Shown here piece after piece: positions 17,197-26,280 of a DNA stretch of 64,000 nucleotides. The notes beneath the pieces are model-generated. The model searched no databases. It saw only the letters and a program-made list of their open reading frames with translations, and was not told the origin of the DNA. The stretch is taken from NCBI GenBank assembly GCA_963763325.1, contig CAVXOL010000024.1, positions 372,001 through 436,000 of the forward strand. The letters run 5' to 3'. This stretch comes from JBBECJ01 sp963763325 (GTDB lineage Bacteria; Chloroflexota; Chloroflexia; Thermomicrobiales; CFX8). Within the stretch, counting starts at the first letter, position 1. Each line of letters opens with the position of its first letter. A program made the position numbers and the translations under genes.

Positions 17197-17543
17197 TCGC
17201 GCACCGTCCAGACCCCAAGTCCCTGCTGAGTCTCGATCACCATTCCGTCACGAACCGGCCTGATGCATGTTCGAACGTTGAGTTCGCCATCGACCGTCAT
17301 CATGCAGTCTGGACACCGTCCAACTCCGCAATACAGCCCGCGTGGTGACCGAGAGTCAGGCATCGTCCGGCAGATGACGACGCCGTGAGCGCGCAGTGCA
17401 GTTGCGACCGTCTCGCCGGCCAGAACCGTCAACAGCTTTCCATCAAATGTGATCGACACGGTATCGTGCCGAGGATCGTCGCCCAGAACCGGATGGGTTG
17501 CGATTCGCAGCATGTCGTGATGTGCCGTCAACGTCATCTCCAT
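17193..17543 (-). CDS. [2Fe-2S] small subunit (HcnA/SoxD-like) of an amino acid or opine dehydrogenase
   Basis: The 116-residue ferredoxin-fold protein has the plant-type cysteine pattern YCGVGRCPDC plus NVRTC (Cys72, Cys77, Cys80, Cys93). The segment FDGKLLTVLAGETVATALRA is typical of HcnA-like subunits. It overlaps the FAD subunit by 4 nt, forming a two-gene redox module. The start is uncertain because no clear ribosome binding site precedes the ATG at 17543. Confidence 0.85.
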   Translation of the reverse strand: MEMTLTAHHDMLRIATHPVLGDDPRHDTVSITFDGKLLTVLAGETVATALRAHGVVICRTMPDSRSPRGLYCGVGRCPDCMMTVDGELNVRTCIRPVRDGMVIETQQGLGVWTVRE

Positions 17544-17569
17544 TCGAGGAACAGTCGCGTTCTGGCGTG

Positions 17570-17598
17570 ATCATTCCAAGCGTTCATCTCCTCGTCAA
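17570..17598 (-). promoter_or_regulatory. Promoter of the redox pair-manA operon
   Basis: On the minus strand, TTGACG (17598-17593), 17 nt and AATGAT (17575-17570) sit 25 nt upstream of the first gene. The divergent ferredoxin gene shares this 150-nt region. Confidence 0.4.
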
Positions 17599-17694
17599 CC
17601 GTGTCCCTGGATTGCCCGGTTGAATCTCCTCTGGTAGACCTTGAACAACGACTGCCGAGCACCGCTGCCCGATTGCGTTGGGAATGGAGAATGC

Positions 17695-17997
17695 ATGTCC
17701 GCCAATACCAAAACCTTGCATGTCACGATAGACCCTGACCGCTGCGTCGGATATGGCCGTTGTGCCGCGGTTACGCCGGGCGTCTTCATGATCGACGAGG
17801 ACACCGGCAAGGCATACTACGATGAGCAGGAGATTCTCGACGCAACGCCGAAGTCGATATTCGCGGCGGCTCGCTCCTGCCCGACTCACGCGATTGTCGT
17901 CGAGCAGTTCGGCCGGCGTGTCTTCCCACAGATCCTCTCGCCGATGGCCTCGGAAGTTGCCCGAAAGGTGGCCGACGCGCCAGAAGACGCCAATTAG
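17695..17997 (+). CDS. Single-cluster ferredoxin, probably [3Fe-4S]
   Basis: The 100-residue protein has Cys17, Cys23 and Cys62 in the pattern RCVGYGRCAAVTPGVF ... ARSCPTHAI. The middle ligand position is Tyr20 rather than Cys, as in three-cysteine ferredoxins that feed cytochrome P450s and similar oxygenases. GGAG lies upstream of the ATG at 17695. It is divergent from the HcnAB-like pair, so it may be that enzyme's electron acceptor. The stop overlaps the stop of pncB by 4 nt. A similar ferredoxin is at 23760-23969. Confidence 0.85.
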   Translation: MSANTKTLHVTIDPDRCVGYGRCAAVTPGVFMIDEDTGKAYYDEQEILDATPKSIFAAARSCPTHAIVVEQFGRRVFPQILSPMASEVARKVADAPEDAN

Positions 17998-19196
17998 CCG
18001 ACGGGCACGACCTCGTGCCCGACCACTGCTAGCTGGTCCAGGACATGTTGCCGGATCGCACGAACGCTCGGAAGTGGATCGACCAGTGTCCCACCATCGA
18101 TGAGTGGCGCGAGGACGGCTTCGCGGCCCGGTTCAACTGGCTGAACGCCGATCGGCAGGACGACATCCTGCAGCGTCGCCTTATCGCGCCAGACCTGCTT
18201 GGCGCCGCTCATCTTGCCACGCTTGGCTACGGGAGTTCCCTCGATCTCGACGATGTCCATCCCGAAGTCAATCGTCCGAGCATTAGCGATGCTGGTCCCG
18301 ACTCCGAAGCCGTCCACATATGGCTCCAACTCGGCGACTGTTACCTCATCCAGCCCGCCGCTGGCGATCAGTTGAACGTGCTGAAAACCTCGCAGGTCGA
18401 GTTCCCAGCGAACCTCGCGCAGGATCTGGACGAAATTTCCCCGTCGTGAGCCGGGCGTGTCGAGCCGGACGCCAAAAAGGCGATCCCCGAGTGCCTCAGC
18501 GACACGGACCGCTTCAAACTTCTCGTCGAGAAAGGTATCGATCAGCGCTATCCTCCGGGCATGCTCCGGAACAATCCGGTCGTAGAGTCGCATTGCCTCA
18601 ACCGTATCTCCGATCAGCAGCATCAGCGCGTGCGGCGTCGTCCCGGTCGGGTCCTCGCCAAGATCTCTGGCAGCCATCACGACGCTGACGCCATCGCAGC
18701 CGCCGATGAACGCTGCACGCTCAATGACTGGTGCGATTGCTGGATGCATCCTGCGGGCGCCGAAGCTCGCCAGCATCCGATCACCGGCGAGATGTCGGAT
18801 CCGGGCGGCCTTCGTCGCGACTCCTGACGACTCGCAGAGCAGGCCGAGTATTGCGGTTTCCAGTACCGCGAACGAGAGATACGAGCCTTCGATCTCCAGG
18901 ATCGGCTCGTATGGGCGGACAACGGTCCCCTCCTGCATTCCACGGACATTGATATCCAGTCCGTCCAGTAGAGCGTAGACCTCCTCAAGCCCGGCGAGGA
19001 TCGCCCACGGCAGTCCAGACGGAAGGGCCTTGACTGAGAACTCGGCTCGGACATGGCGGTCGAGATTCGCCTCCCGGATGATCTGTACTGTTCGCTCGAA
19101 GTAGACGTCGGTTGTCAATCCGTTGCGAATATCGTCGGTCGTCGCATGATGAAAGCGCGGACGAACGGGTATCGATTGATCGCTCACAGAGGCCAC
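17994..19196 (-). CDS. pncB: Nicotinate phosphoribosyltransferase
   Basis: The 400-residue enzyme links nicotinate to PRPP to give nicotinate mononucleotide. The archaeal/Thermoplasma-type short form is indicated by the N-terminal TTDDIRNGLTTDVYFERT, EFSVKALPSGLPWAILAG, ASFGARRMHP, GVRLDTPGSRRG and the phosphate-binding LIASGGLDE ... GFGVGTSIANA. Together with nadE it provides entry and exit steps of NAD salvage. It is divergent from the dUTPase gene. Confidence 0.92.
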   Translation of the reverse strand: MASVSDQSIPVRPRFHHATTDDIRNGLTTDVYFERTVQIIREANLDRHVRAEFSVKALPSGLPWAILAGLEEVYALLDGLDINVRGMQEGTVVRPYEPILEIEGSYLSFAVLETAILGLLCESSGVATKAARIRHLAGDRMLASFGARRMHPAIAPVIERAAFIGGCDGVSVVMAARDLGEDPTGTTPHALMLLIGDTVEAMRLYDRIVPEHARRIALIDTFLDEKFEAVRVAEALGDRLFGVRLDTPGSRRGNFVQILREVRWELDLRGFQHVQLIASGGLDEVTVAELEPYVDGFGVGTSIANARTIDFGMDIVEIEGTPVAKRGKMSGAKQVWRDKATLQDVVLPIGVQPVEPGREAVLAPLIDGGTLVDPLPSVRAIRQHVLDQLAVVGHEVVPVG

Positions 19197-19229
19197 TCCT
19201 CGACTTGGGATAGCGATTCCGGTTCAACA

Positions 19230-19258
19230 TTGACCAAACCGCCCGATCCGCGTACAGT
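19230..19258 (+). promoter_or_regulatory. Promoter of the dUTPase/dCTP deaminase-like gene
   Basis: TTGACC (19230-19235), 17 nt and TACAGT (19253-19258), followed by GGAGG and the ATG at 19300. Confidence 0.55.
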
Positions 19259-19299
19259 GCGTACGTACACCTCGGTATTGTGACTGGAGGAGCCACACG

Positions 19300-19833
19300 A
19301 TGGAATCTGAATCCGGCGTTCTAAACCGCCAGGCGATCGAGGCACTTCTCGACCGTTTACCGCCCCTGGTTGAGAATCTCCCCGACCGCGACAACCAGCT
19401 CCAGCCGAATGGTATTGATATCACGCTTGAGAGCGTATCCCGGTTTCAGGGTCCCGGATTTCTGGGAACGACGAATGGGGAACGTGTGCTGCCACAGACC
19501 GAGCAACTCCAGTTCGGACCGGACAACGCACTCTACCTCCCACCGGGTGCATATCAGGTGCGCTTCAACGAGGTCGTCAACCTGCCGGACTGGCTGATGG
19601 CCTACGCGCGCCCGCGTTCGAGCCTGCTACGTTCCGGAGTAGCGCTCCACACTGCGGTCTGGGATGCGGGCTACTCGGGCCGCGGAATGTCGATGCTGGT
19701 CGTCTACCATCCGGCGGGCTTTCGAGTCGCGCGCGATGCCCGGATTTGTCAACTCGTCTTCCATCGCCTCTCCGGAGCGACCGATGCAGTCTACTCCGGC
19801 ACCTATCAGAACGAGGGTAGCCTCGCACGCTGA
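19300..19833 (+). CDS. dUTPase/dCTP deaminase family protein
   Basis: The 177-residue trimer-forming fold has LQPNGIDITLESV near residue 34, ARPRSSLLRSG (about residues 101-111), a central AVWDAGYSGRG and a C-terminal YSGTYQNEG. The catalytic Asp is in VWDAGY. The mix of dCTP deaminase and dUTPase signatures fits the archaeal-type dUTP nucleotidohydrolases, which keep dUTP low and supply dUMP. A good promoter and GGAGG lead into it. Confidence 0.85.
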   Translation: MESESGVLNRQAIEALLDRLPPLVENLPDRDNQLQPNGIDITLESVSRFQGPGFLGTTNGERVLPQTEQLQFGPDNALYLPPGAYQVRFNEVVNLPDWLMAYARPRSSLLRSGVALHTAVWDAGYSGRGMSMLVVYHPAGFRVARDARICQLVFHRLSGATDAVYSGTYQNEGSLAR

Positions 19834-20616
19834 TCAGGTCGCAGGGAGCAGTACCGTCTCGACCGTTGTCCATTCTGCGTCCGCGAGCGCACGACGCATC
19901 GTGTCCGGATCGTCATACCGTCCCGGCAGGATGCGACCATCAGCTCGAACCGTCAGCCGATCGACCGCAAACGGCCACGGTTCGACGCTCACGCCGCCTT
20001 CAGCCGGTTGCAGCGTCAGATCGGCATCTGTTGTCGCAGCCGGGACGCTGCGAAAGGTGCGTGGTTCGGTCATCCCATGACAGATCGCCAGCGACATCCC
20101 GTCCCAGAGGGCGACGAGTCCCCGATTGCGACGAAGGACTTCGTCCGTCGCAAACGGAGCCATCGACGGTTGAGCGCGCAGCGCAGCGACAATTGATTCC
20201 TGGAACGCCAGTTCGCGGGCCACGAGCGCGCGCGCTTCGCGTGCATCGGTCTCGCTGTCACGTGAGTAGTCATGGAATCGTTCGTAAAGACCTGTGAAGT
20301 GCATCGACGTCAGCAGTGCGGGATACAGCCCGAAGGCCAGTGCCCGACGAGCGGCATTTTCCCAGATGTCCAGATGGACGCGTGTCGCCAACTGCATGAA
20401 CGTGTGGGGCAACCCGGTTTCGTGGTTCAGCGTCGGGTCCTGCTCCCAATCGCTCCAGCCGATGTCATGCAGCAACGCGCCGAGACAGACATCGTCGAAC
20501 GGCTCGACGGCTCCGAAACGCTGGTTACCCCAGGCGCGCGCGATCTGGCCCGATATTACAGCGTGGGCCGGTTGGGAGATGACGATCACCTGTTCGCCGG
20601 AAGTCCGGATCAGCAT
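19834..20616 (-). CDS. DUF3891 family protein with HD-like motif
   Basis: The 260-residue protein has GALLHDIGWSDWEQD near residues 47-61 and SMHFTGLYERFHDY at about 104-117, giving His/Asp pairs like those of HD phosphohydrolases. This matches DUF3891, whose function is unknown. It starts 18 nt after the LAL regulator on the same strand, forming the last gene of a ferredoxin-regulator-DUF3891 operon. Confidence 0.75.
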   Translation of the reverse strand: MLIRTSGEQVIVISQPAHAVISGQIARAWGNQRFGAVEPFDDVCLGALLHDIGWSDWEQDPTLNHETGLPHTFMQLATRVHLDIWENAARRALAFGLYPALLTSMHFTGLYERFHDYSRDSETDAREARALVARELAFQESIVAALRAQPSMAPFATDEVLRRNRGLVALWDGMSLAICHGMTEPRTFRSVPAATTDADLTLQPAEGGVSVEPWPFAVDRLTVRADGRILPGRYDDPDTMRRALADAEWTTVETVLLPAT

Positions 20617-20634
20617 GTCTTCTCCTGATTCTCT

Positions 20635-23600
20635 TCAGGCGATGCCTTGTCGGAACGCCCAGGCGGCTGCCTGAGTCCGAGACTCGACATCAAGCTTGGT
20701 GAAAATGTTTGTCAGATGACGCGCGACTGTCTTCTCACTGATGAACAGTTGATCAGCGATCTCCCGATTCGGAAGTCCAGCAGCAACCTGTTGAAGCACC
20801 TCAACTTCCCGGCGGGTAAGAAGGTTCGCCGCTTCACGCGGCACCACCGAATCAGCAGTTCCTGTATGCATCACCCCGGCCTGCATTGCTGCCAGCACCA
20901 CACCATCGGCAAGCGGCGATCGCTCCAGAAACGTCGATCGCAGTCCAGGTTCAGTGATGCGGTCAGCAATCCGGTTAACTCGCTGGAGTGCAGCCGTGAG
21001 CGCGTCACGTGCGTCATCGTCATACCCCTCGGCCTGAAGTGCCTGACCTCGCGCAAGATCGACGGCAATCTGCAAGGCGATATGTGGAAGCTTTCGTTGC
21101 GCCAGCCGGCCAGCCGCCGCCGAAGCATGACCGAGGGCAAGCCTGGCTTTTCCGCTGCCCAGCGCCAGGCGCGCCAGTATCAACTCGGCTCGAATGTCCC
21201 AGGTTATTCCACCTGCCAGTCCGGTCGCAACCTGTAGCGCCCGCTGGGCAGTCTCTCCGGCCAGTTCACGATTGCCGGTAATCTCGGCGATCTCGGCTAA
21301 CCCTGTCAACGCTTCGGCCAGGCGGGACGGTGGACCTGACGCGGTGGCGCGGTCGACAGAATCGCGCGCCGCTTCGATACCTCGTTCAACGTTGCCTGCC
21401 AACGAATTCGCAAGCGCTACCTGGTGAATCACCCCATCTCGCAGGTGGGTCAGTGCTGGCTGCCCGGGTTCAGCTCCTTCGATCGCGACGAGCGCGCTCT
21501 CCGCATGTTCGATCGCGCGTGGCAGACGACCCAGCAACCGTTCAGCCTCGCTGATGGCAATCCTTGCCATCACTTCGACGCGTATGTCGCGGGCGTGCTC
21601 GGCCAGGATCAATGCTTGTCCAGCGCGCCGCAAGGAAACTTCATACCACCCGTTCGTCCGGCAATAGAGGTCAATCGACAGGAGTGCCAGAGCGTCCATC
21701 CGAGGACGCTCTGAAATGCGTGTCAGCCTGTGTTCAGTCGCCCGTAGCCGCCGGATCTCTTCGAGAAACGAGACATAGCTGTCACGAGCGTCGGTTACCT
21801 GTGATGACGATGACACATTGCGCCGGTATGCAAGTGCGATCAACGCTGTCACCTCGCCTTTCCGGTCGCCGACGGTTCGAGACCCTTCGAGCGCCCTGAG
21901 AAGCCAGGAGCGCGCACGCTCCGCGTCATCGCCATTCGTTTCACTACGAAGCGCCCACTCAAGCACCCCGAGTTCCTGAGCGATCTGGGCCTCCTCCCTG
22001 GCGCTACCCTGCTCGGAGGCGAGGACGTGAGCGGATTTGTAGATATCTGCCGCTTCTCGCAACTGGTCGTCGCCACGGAAGATTGGAGACGGCTCACCAA
22101 GTGGCCGGCCTGCGAGGGCCTGACCGAGCGCCAGCAAAGCCGCGAGCCGGACCGGTGCTGGAGTTGACTGAGACATCTCAACCGCCATCCGTCCGTGGGC
22201 GATGGCATCAGCCTGGTCTCCCGATTGAAGCGCGAACGAGGATGCGCGAACGTGAGCCAGTGCCCGCGCCTCATCGTTAAGTCGGTCGCTCAATACCAGC
22301 ATTGCGTCGATGCCGCCGGCACGCTGACCGGATTCACCGTTCGATGAAGCGACCGTGTCGCGGGCAATCAGGATCTCAAATCGTCGCTGATCGGACGTCG
22401 CCATCGACAAGTTCGAGGATTTCGAGTGCGTTGTCGTACAGTCTCATCGCGTCAGCAGTCGCATGGACCTGGGTCGCTTCTTCGGCAGCGGCGACGGTGT
22501 AATGCAATGCACGATGGAGATCATCACCTCGGCTGTAGTGATACGCCAGGCGAGTGGCGATGCTGGCATCCGAATCATGCGCGCGCTCGAGCGCTTCCGC
22601 CGTCAACTGGTGAAGCTGCCGGCGTCGTACCGGGCTGAGTCCCTGGTAGAGCACCTCCCGAATCAGCTCGTGAACGAACACGTATGTCCGGTCGCGCTCA
22701 ATCAGGAGGCGGCGGGTGGCTGCCTCGTCCAACGCGACGGCAACGTCCGAACGGTCGCCGATTCCGCGCCGCTCAACAACGTCGCCAACGACACTGAATT
22801 CGAACTCGCGTCCTGAAACCGACGCCACCGCGAGAGTCTCGCGCGCTGCATGGTTGAGGCGTGCCAGACGGCGACTGATCACACCTCGGACGCTCTGCGG
22901 CACGAGCGACTCGGAACCTGCTGTCAGATTCCAGAGGCCGGACGGCTCTGGCCGCAATAACCCTTCCTCTCGTAAGTGAAGGGTAAGCTCCTCGACGAAG
23001 TACGGTACGCCCTCCGACTCGCGATGGATCGAAGCAGTGGTTGCCCGGGAGATCATGTCGATTCGCGAGTCGAGGACGCGTGCAACGATCTCTGTTGTCG
23101 CGACAACGTCAAGTCGCCGCAGAGAAATTCGCCGCGCAAGATGTTCTCGAGTCAGGTCGATCAACACACGCTCAAACGGGTCATCCTGCTCAAGGTCCGA
23201 ATCCCTGTAAGCACAGACGATCGTGGCGCTCGAATGCCGAAGTGCACGTGTCAGCCGCCTCAGCAACTGGGCGCTCAGGTCATCCGCCCAATGCAAATCG
23301 TCAAGAATCAGCGTCACCGGCTGCTCCGCGCTTGCCGAAACCAACAGTTGACCGTAGGCATCAATCAGGCGCCGGCGGTGCTCCAGCTCGGAAAACGAAC
23401 TGATGTCGCCGTCTTGTTCGTTAAGACCCAACTCGGGAGCGAGCGACGCAAGGATCGATCGGCCGTGCTCTGGTTCGACCAGACGGATTAACGACAGTTG
23501 CTGGCGCAGGAGATCGCGCAATACTTCGACGAATGGCGCGAATGGCTGCATTTCAACGTCGTCGTAGCAATTACCATGCAGGACGACGTGCTGGTGCCGA

Positions 23601-23785
23601 GTCGCGTAGTTCGCGGCGTGAAGCAAAAGCCTGGACTTGCCGATGCCCGGTTCACCACTGATGAGCACGACGCGGCACTGACCCGATCGTGACGCGTCGA
23701 TACTCGCCTCGATCTCGGCTACCTCGCGGTCACGACCGGTGATCGGCGGCAGGGTGGCGCTACGGGTAGAGTTGCTCACCATCAT
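20635..23785 (-). CDS. LAL-type LuxR-family transcriptional regulator (STAND ATPase), one frameshift
   Basis: Two overlapping frames make one protein of about 1,050 residues. The first (23785 to 22376) holds the AAA/STAND module: Walker A SGEPGIGKS (residues 43-51), Walker B TLILDDLHWAD, then helical repeats ending NALEILELVDGD. The second frame (from about 22410) continues with RRFEILIARD, more TPR-like repeats and a C-terminal LuxR HTH: LLTRREVEVLQQVAAGL, IADQLFISEKTVARHLTNIF. In this family the two parts are one chain, so a single-base frameshift near 22380-22410 is inferred; two coupled genes would be the alternative. The start overlaps the ferredoxin gene by about 25 nt. Confidence 0.85.
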
Positions 23786-23969
23786 CGCTCTCAAGCACAA
23801 TCGCCTCGGTCGGACACAGTTCGGCTACCATCCAGAGCGTATCCTCAGTCACACTCAGTGGGTCGATCAGACGCGCCTTCCCGTCGTCGTCGAGGATGAA
23901 AACGGTTGGCGCCGTCACGACGCAGTTCTCAGCGGAAACACACTTCTCCCGATCGACGCGGACCCGCAT
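23760..23969 (-). CDS. Single-cluster ferredoxin, probably [3Fe-4S]
   Basis: The 69-residue protein has Cys10, Cys16 and Cys52 in KCVSAENCVVTAPTVF ... ELCPTEAI, the three-cysteine arrangement also found at 17695-17997. It ends inside the start of the LAL regulator gene, so the two are translationally coupled. It may serve a P450-like or Rieske enzyme elsewhere, or report redox state to the regulator; the latter is speculation. Confidence 0.85.
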   Translation of the reverse strand: MRVRVDREKCVSAENCVVTAPTVFILDDDGKARLIDPLSVTEDTLWMVAELCPTEAIVLESDDGEQLYP

Positions 23970-24359
23970 TCGTATCTAACTCCTCGTCGCTGTCACTGCG
24001 ATCATCTGGTTCGGCACTATCGCCGTGGCGTATCGCTTGCAACACGCTCGGCGAATCATTGACGGAATTCGACCATTCTGCTTACAATCCGGCGTCCTCG
24101 CCTATTTTGCATCTTTCATCGAACGATTCGCTCGACATTGAAGCAGATCAGCGCCAATGGATTCGCGGTCGGCAGCTTGCAAACAGTCCTGGCGAACCGA
24201 ACAAATGCGTCCGCACGACGGTAACGACACGTAAGACAGATGAACTGTTGACTACTGGTAGAGGGGGATGTGCACGCCGGATGAAGGGGGCGCGGTCGGG
24301 ATCGGGTGTTGAGACGTGTGTCGCCGGGTGGGCGACGTGTGCAGGAGGAGGATCGACAG
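23970..24359. other. 390-nt intergenic region with the Opp operon promoter and a long leader
   Basis: No gene is visible here. It contains the TTGACG/TACAAT promoter, a leader of about 265 nt, and a small hairpin GTCGCC (24320-24325)/GGCGAC (24331-24336) just before the ribosome binding site AGGAGGAGG. I saw no known riboswitch consensus. Confidence 0.45.
24059..24088 (+). promoter_or_regulatory. Strong promoter of the oligopeptide ABC operon
   Basis: TTGACG (24059-24064), 18 nt and TACAAT (24083-24088). Confidence 0.55.
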
Positions 24360-26207
24360 GTGCAACGGACTGACGATCGAATCGGGCGTCTGATCGACGA
24401 AGCGACGAAGCTGCGCTGGAGCAGGCGACAAATTCTCAAGCGAGCTGCAGTCCTTGGTCTCTCGGCTCCGGCGATCAGCGCCGTTCTGGCTGCCTGCGGC
24501 GGCGGTGACGACGACGATGACGACGTAAGCCCGACCAACACAGCAGCCGCCCCGGCTGGCTCGACCGAATCGCCAGATGAAGAGGCGTCGCCTGAAGCAT
24601 CTCCCGAAGGAGACGCGACAGAGGCTCCAGGCGACGAGCCAACGCCGACGACAAGTGGCGGCACAACGCCAGGCGGTTCCGGCGGCATCATCAACATGAA
24701 CACCACGCTTGGCGATTCCGGTATCGGCAACCCGATCCTGACCAGTAGCATCTCGTTGATCGAGTACTACGTCTTCAACCGGCTCATGATCTACGACGAT
24801 ACCGGGACCCTTCAGCCGGAACTGGCAGAGGATTGGTCCTACTCGGACGACAACCTTGAGCTGACGATTACGTTGCGCGAAGCGCTTTGGCATGATGGCG
24901 AAGCATTTACCGCCGACGATGTCATCTTCACCTTCGACACGATCCAGAATGAAAACACCGATACAACCCAGCGGTCGAAGCTCCAGATTGGCGGAGAGTT
25001 CGTGACCTGGGAGAAGGTTGACGATCGCACGATTCTGCTTACCACCCCGGAGCCGTTCGCGCCGTTCCTGTTCGGGCTTCAGGACCTGGAGATCATCCCC
25101 GAGCACATCCTCGGGCAATCGTCCGACATCAACACCGATCCGTTCAATCGGGCACCGATCGGCACTGGTCCGTACCGGCTGGGAGAGTGGCAGTCCGACC
25201 AGTTCATGCGGTTCGAGCCGTTCGAAGACTACTGGGGCGGCCGGCCAGCAAACGACGGCCTCACCGTCTTCTTCCATGCCGATACTGAAGTCGGCTCGGC
25301 CGCGCTCGATTCCGGAGAAATTGACCTGATGTTCGCGCCGCCAGAGCTTCAACCGCGCTACGAAGACAACCCGGATGTGAAGATCTACAACTACGTCTAC
25401 TACACGCCAATCACGTTGGCTTTTAACTTCAACCACCCGATCCTGCAAGATCAGACGGTTCGTGAGGCGATCCGGATGGCGATCGACAAAGTCTCGTTGA
25501 CCGAGACCGTCACGCGCGGTCGTGGAATCGTCGCGAACAACCAGTACGCTGATACGGGACCGCTCGACCGATTCAATGATTACGACGGCGTTCCTGAGTC
25601 GGAGTTCAATGTCGACGAAGCGAACCGGATGCTCGATGAGGCCGGTTACACGATGGGAGACGACAACATCCGCGTCTCACCTGATGGTGATCGATTCTCG
25701 TTCAATATCATTACCTACTCCGGCTTCGAGGAGTACATCAACGACCAGGTGATCCTGCAGGAGATGCTGGCCGAAATCGGAATCGAACTGACACCACAGG
25801 TGGTTGATTACTCAACGCTGGAATCGATGTGGGCCGATCCGAATGACGATCCGGCCAACCGCGCGCTGGAGCTCGAAGAGTACCCGCATCCGTTCGAGTT
25901 CGACCCCGATGTCTACAACGAACTGCACTCAGACAACCTCCCCCCAAATGGCCTGAACTACATGTGGGTCTCCGACGAAGAGATTGATCGCCTGATCGAT
26001 ACCGGTCGGACGACTACCGACCCGGACGAGCGCGTGGAGGTTTACAAGGAACTCGACAGGCGTCGTAATGAGCTCTGCGTCGTCGTCCCGCTCTACAATG
26101 CGGTTGACGGTTGGGTCGTCTCAAATCGTCTGCAGGGCGTTGCGGACACTCCATACTTCCGGCGCTACGTCCTGTATGGGATGAAGGACTGCTGGAAGGA
26201 ATCCTAG
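24360..26207 (+). CDS. Oligopeptide ABC transporter substrate-binding lipoprotein
   Basis: The 615-residue SBP_bac_5 family protein binds peptides outside the membrane. The N-terminus has SRRQILKRAAVLGLSAPAIS, a twin-arginine-like signal, then a lipobox VLAAC. An acidic Asp run and a Ser/Thr/Pro/Glu-rich linker follow before the binding domain (from about GGIINMNTTLG). Family marks include LAEDWSYSDDNLELTITLRE, WHDGEAFTADDV and APIGTGPYRLGEW. The GTG start at 24360 lies 8-10 nt after AGGAGGAGG. It is the first gene of an operon with oppB, oppC and oppDF-like genes. Confidence 0.9.
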   Translation: MQRTDDRIGRLIDEATKLRWSRRQILKRAAVLGLSAPAISAVLAACGGGDDDDDDVSPTNTAAAPAGSTESPDEEASPEASPEGDATEAPGDEPTPTTSGGTTPGGSGGIINMNTTLGDSGIGNPILTSSISLIEYYVFNRLMIYDDTGTLQPELAEDWSYSDDNLELTITLREALWHDGEAFTADDVIFTFDTIQNENTDTTQRSKLQIGGEFVTWEKVDDRTILLTTPEPFAPFLFGLQDLEIIPEHILGQSSDINTDPFNRAPIGTGPYRLGEWQSDQFMRFEPFEDYWGGRPANDGLTVFFHADTEVGSAALDSGEIDLMFAPPELQPRYEDNPDVKIYNYVYYTPITLAFNFNHPILQDQTVREAIRMAIDKVSLTETVTRGRGIVANNQYADTGPLDRFNDYDGVPESEFNVDEANRMLDEAGYTMGDDNIRVSPDGDRFSFNIITYSGFEEYINDQVILQEMLAEIGIELTPQVVDYSTLESMWADPNDDPANRALELEEYPHPFEFDPDVYNELHSDNLPPNGLNYMWVSDEEIDRLIDTGRTTTDPDERVEVYKELDRRRNELCVVVPLYNAVDGWVVSNRLQGVADTPYFRRYVLYGMKDCWKES

Positions 26208-26216
26208 TCTGCTTAC

Positions 26217-26244
26217 GCGGCGAGCTGGACAACCGGCTCGCCGC
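26217..26244 (+). other. Intergenic stem-loop between binding protein and permease genes
   Basis: GCGGCGAGC (26217-26225) pairs with GCTCGCCGC (26236-26244) over a 10-nt loop, starting 10 nt after the binding-protein stop. Such structures commonly stabilise or partly terminate the upstream message, so binding protein outnumbers permease. Confidence 0.5.
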
Positions 26245-26280
26245 ACCCGTCAATCAGTGCCTCTGGTCAGGGGAACGGCC

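Noticed and set aside
24252..25448. 398-codon minus-strand ORF opposite the peptide-binding protein
   Set aside because: Antisense shadow of a clear SBP_bac_5 gene, without coherent domains.
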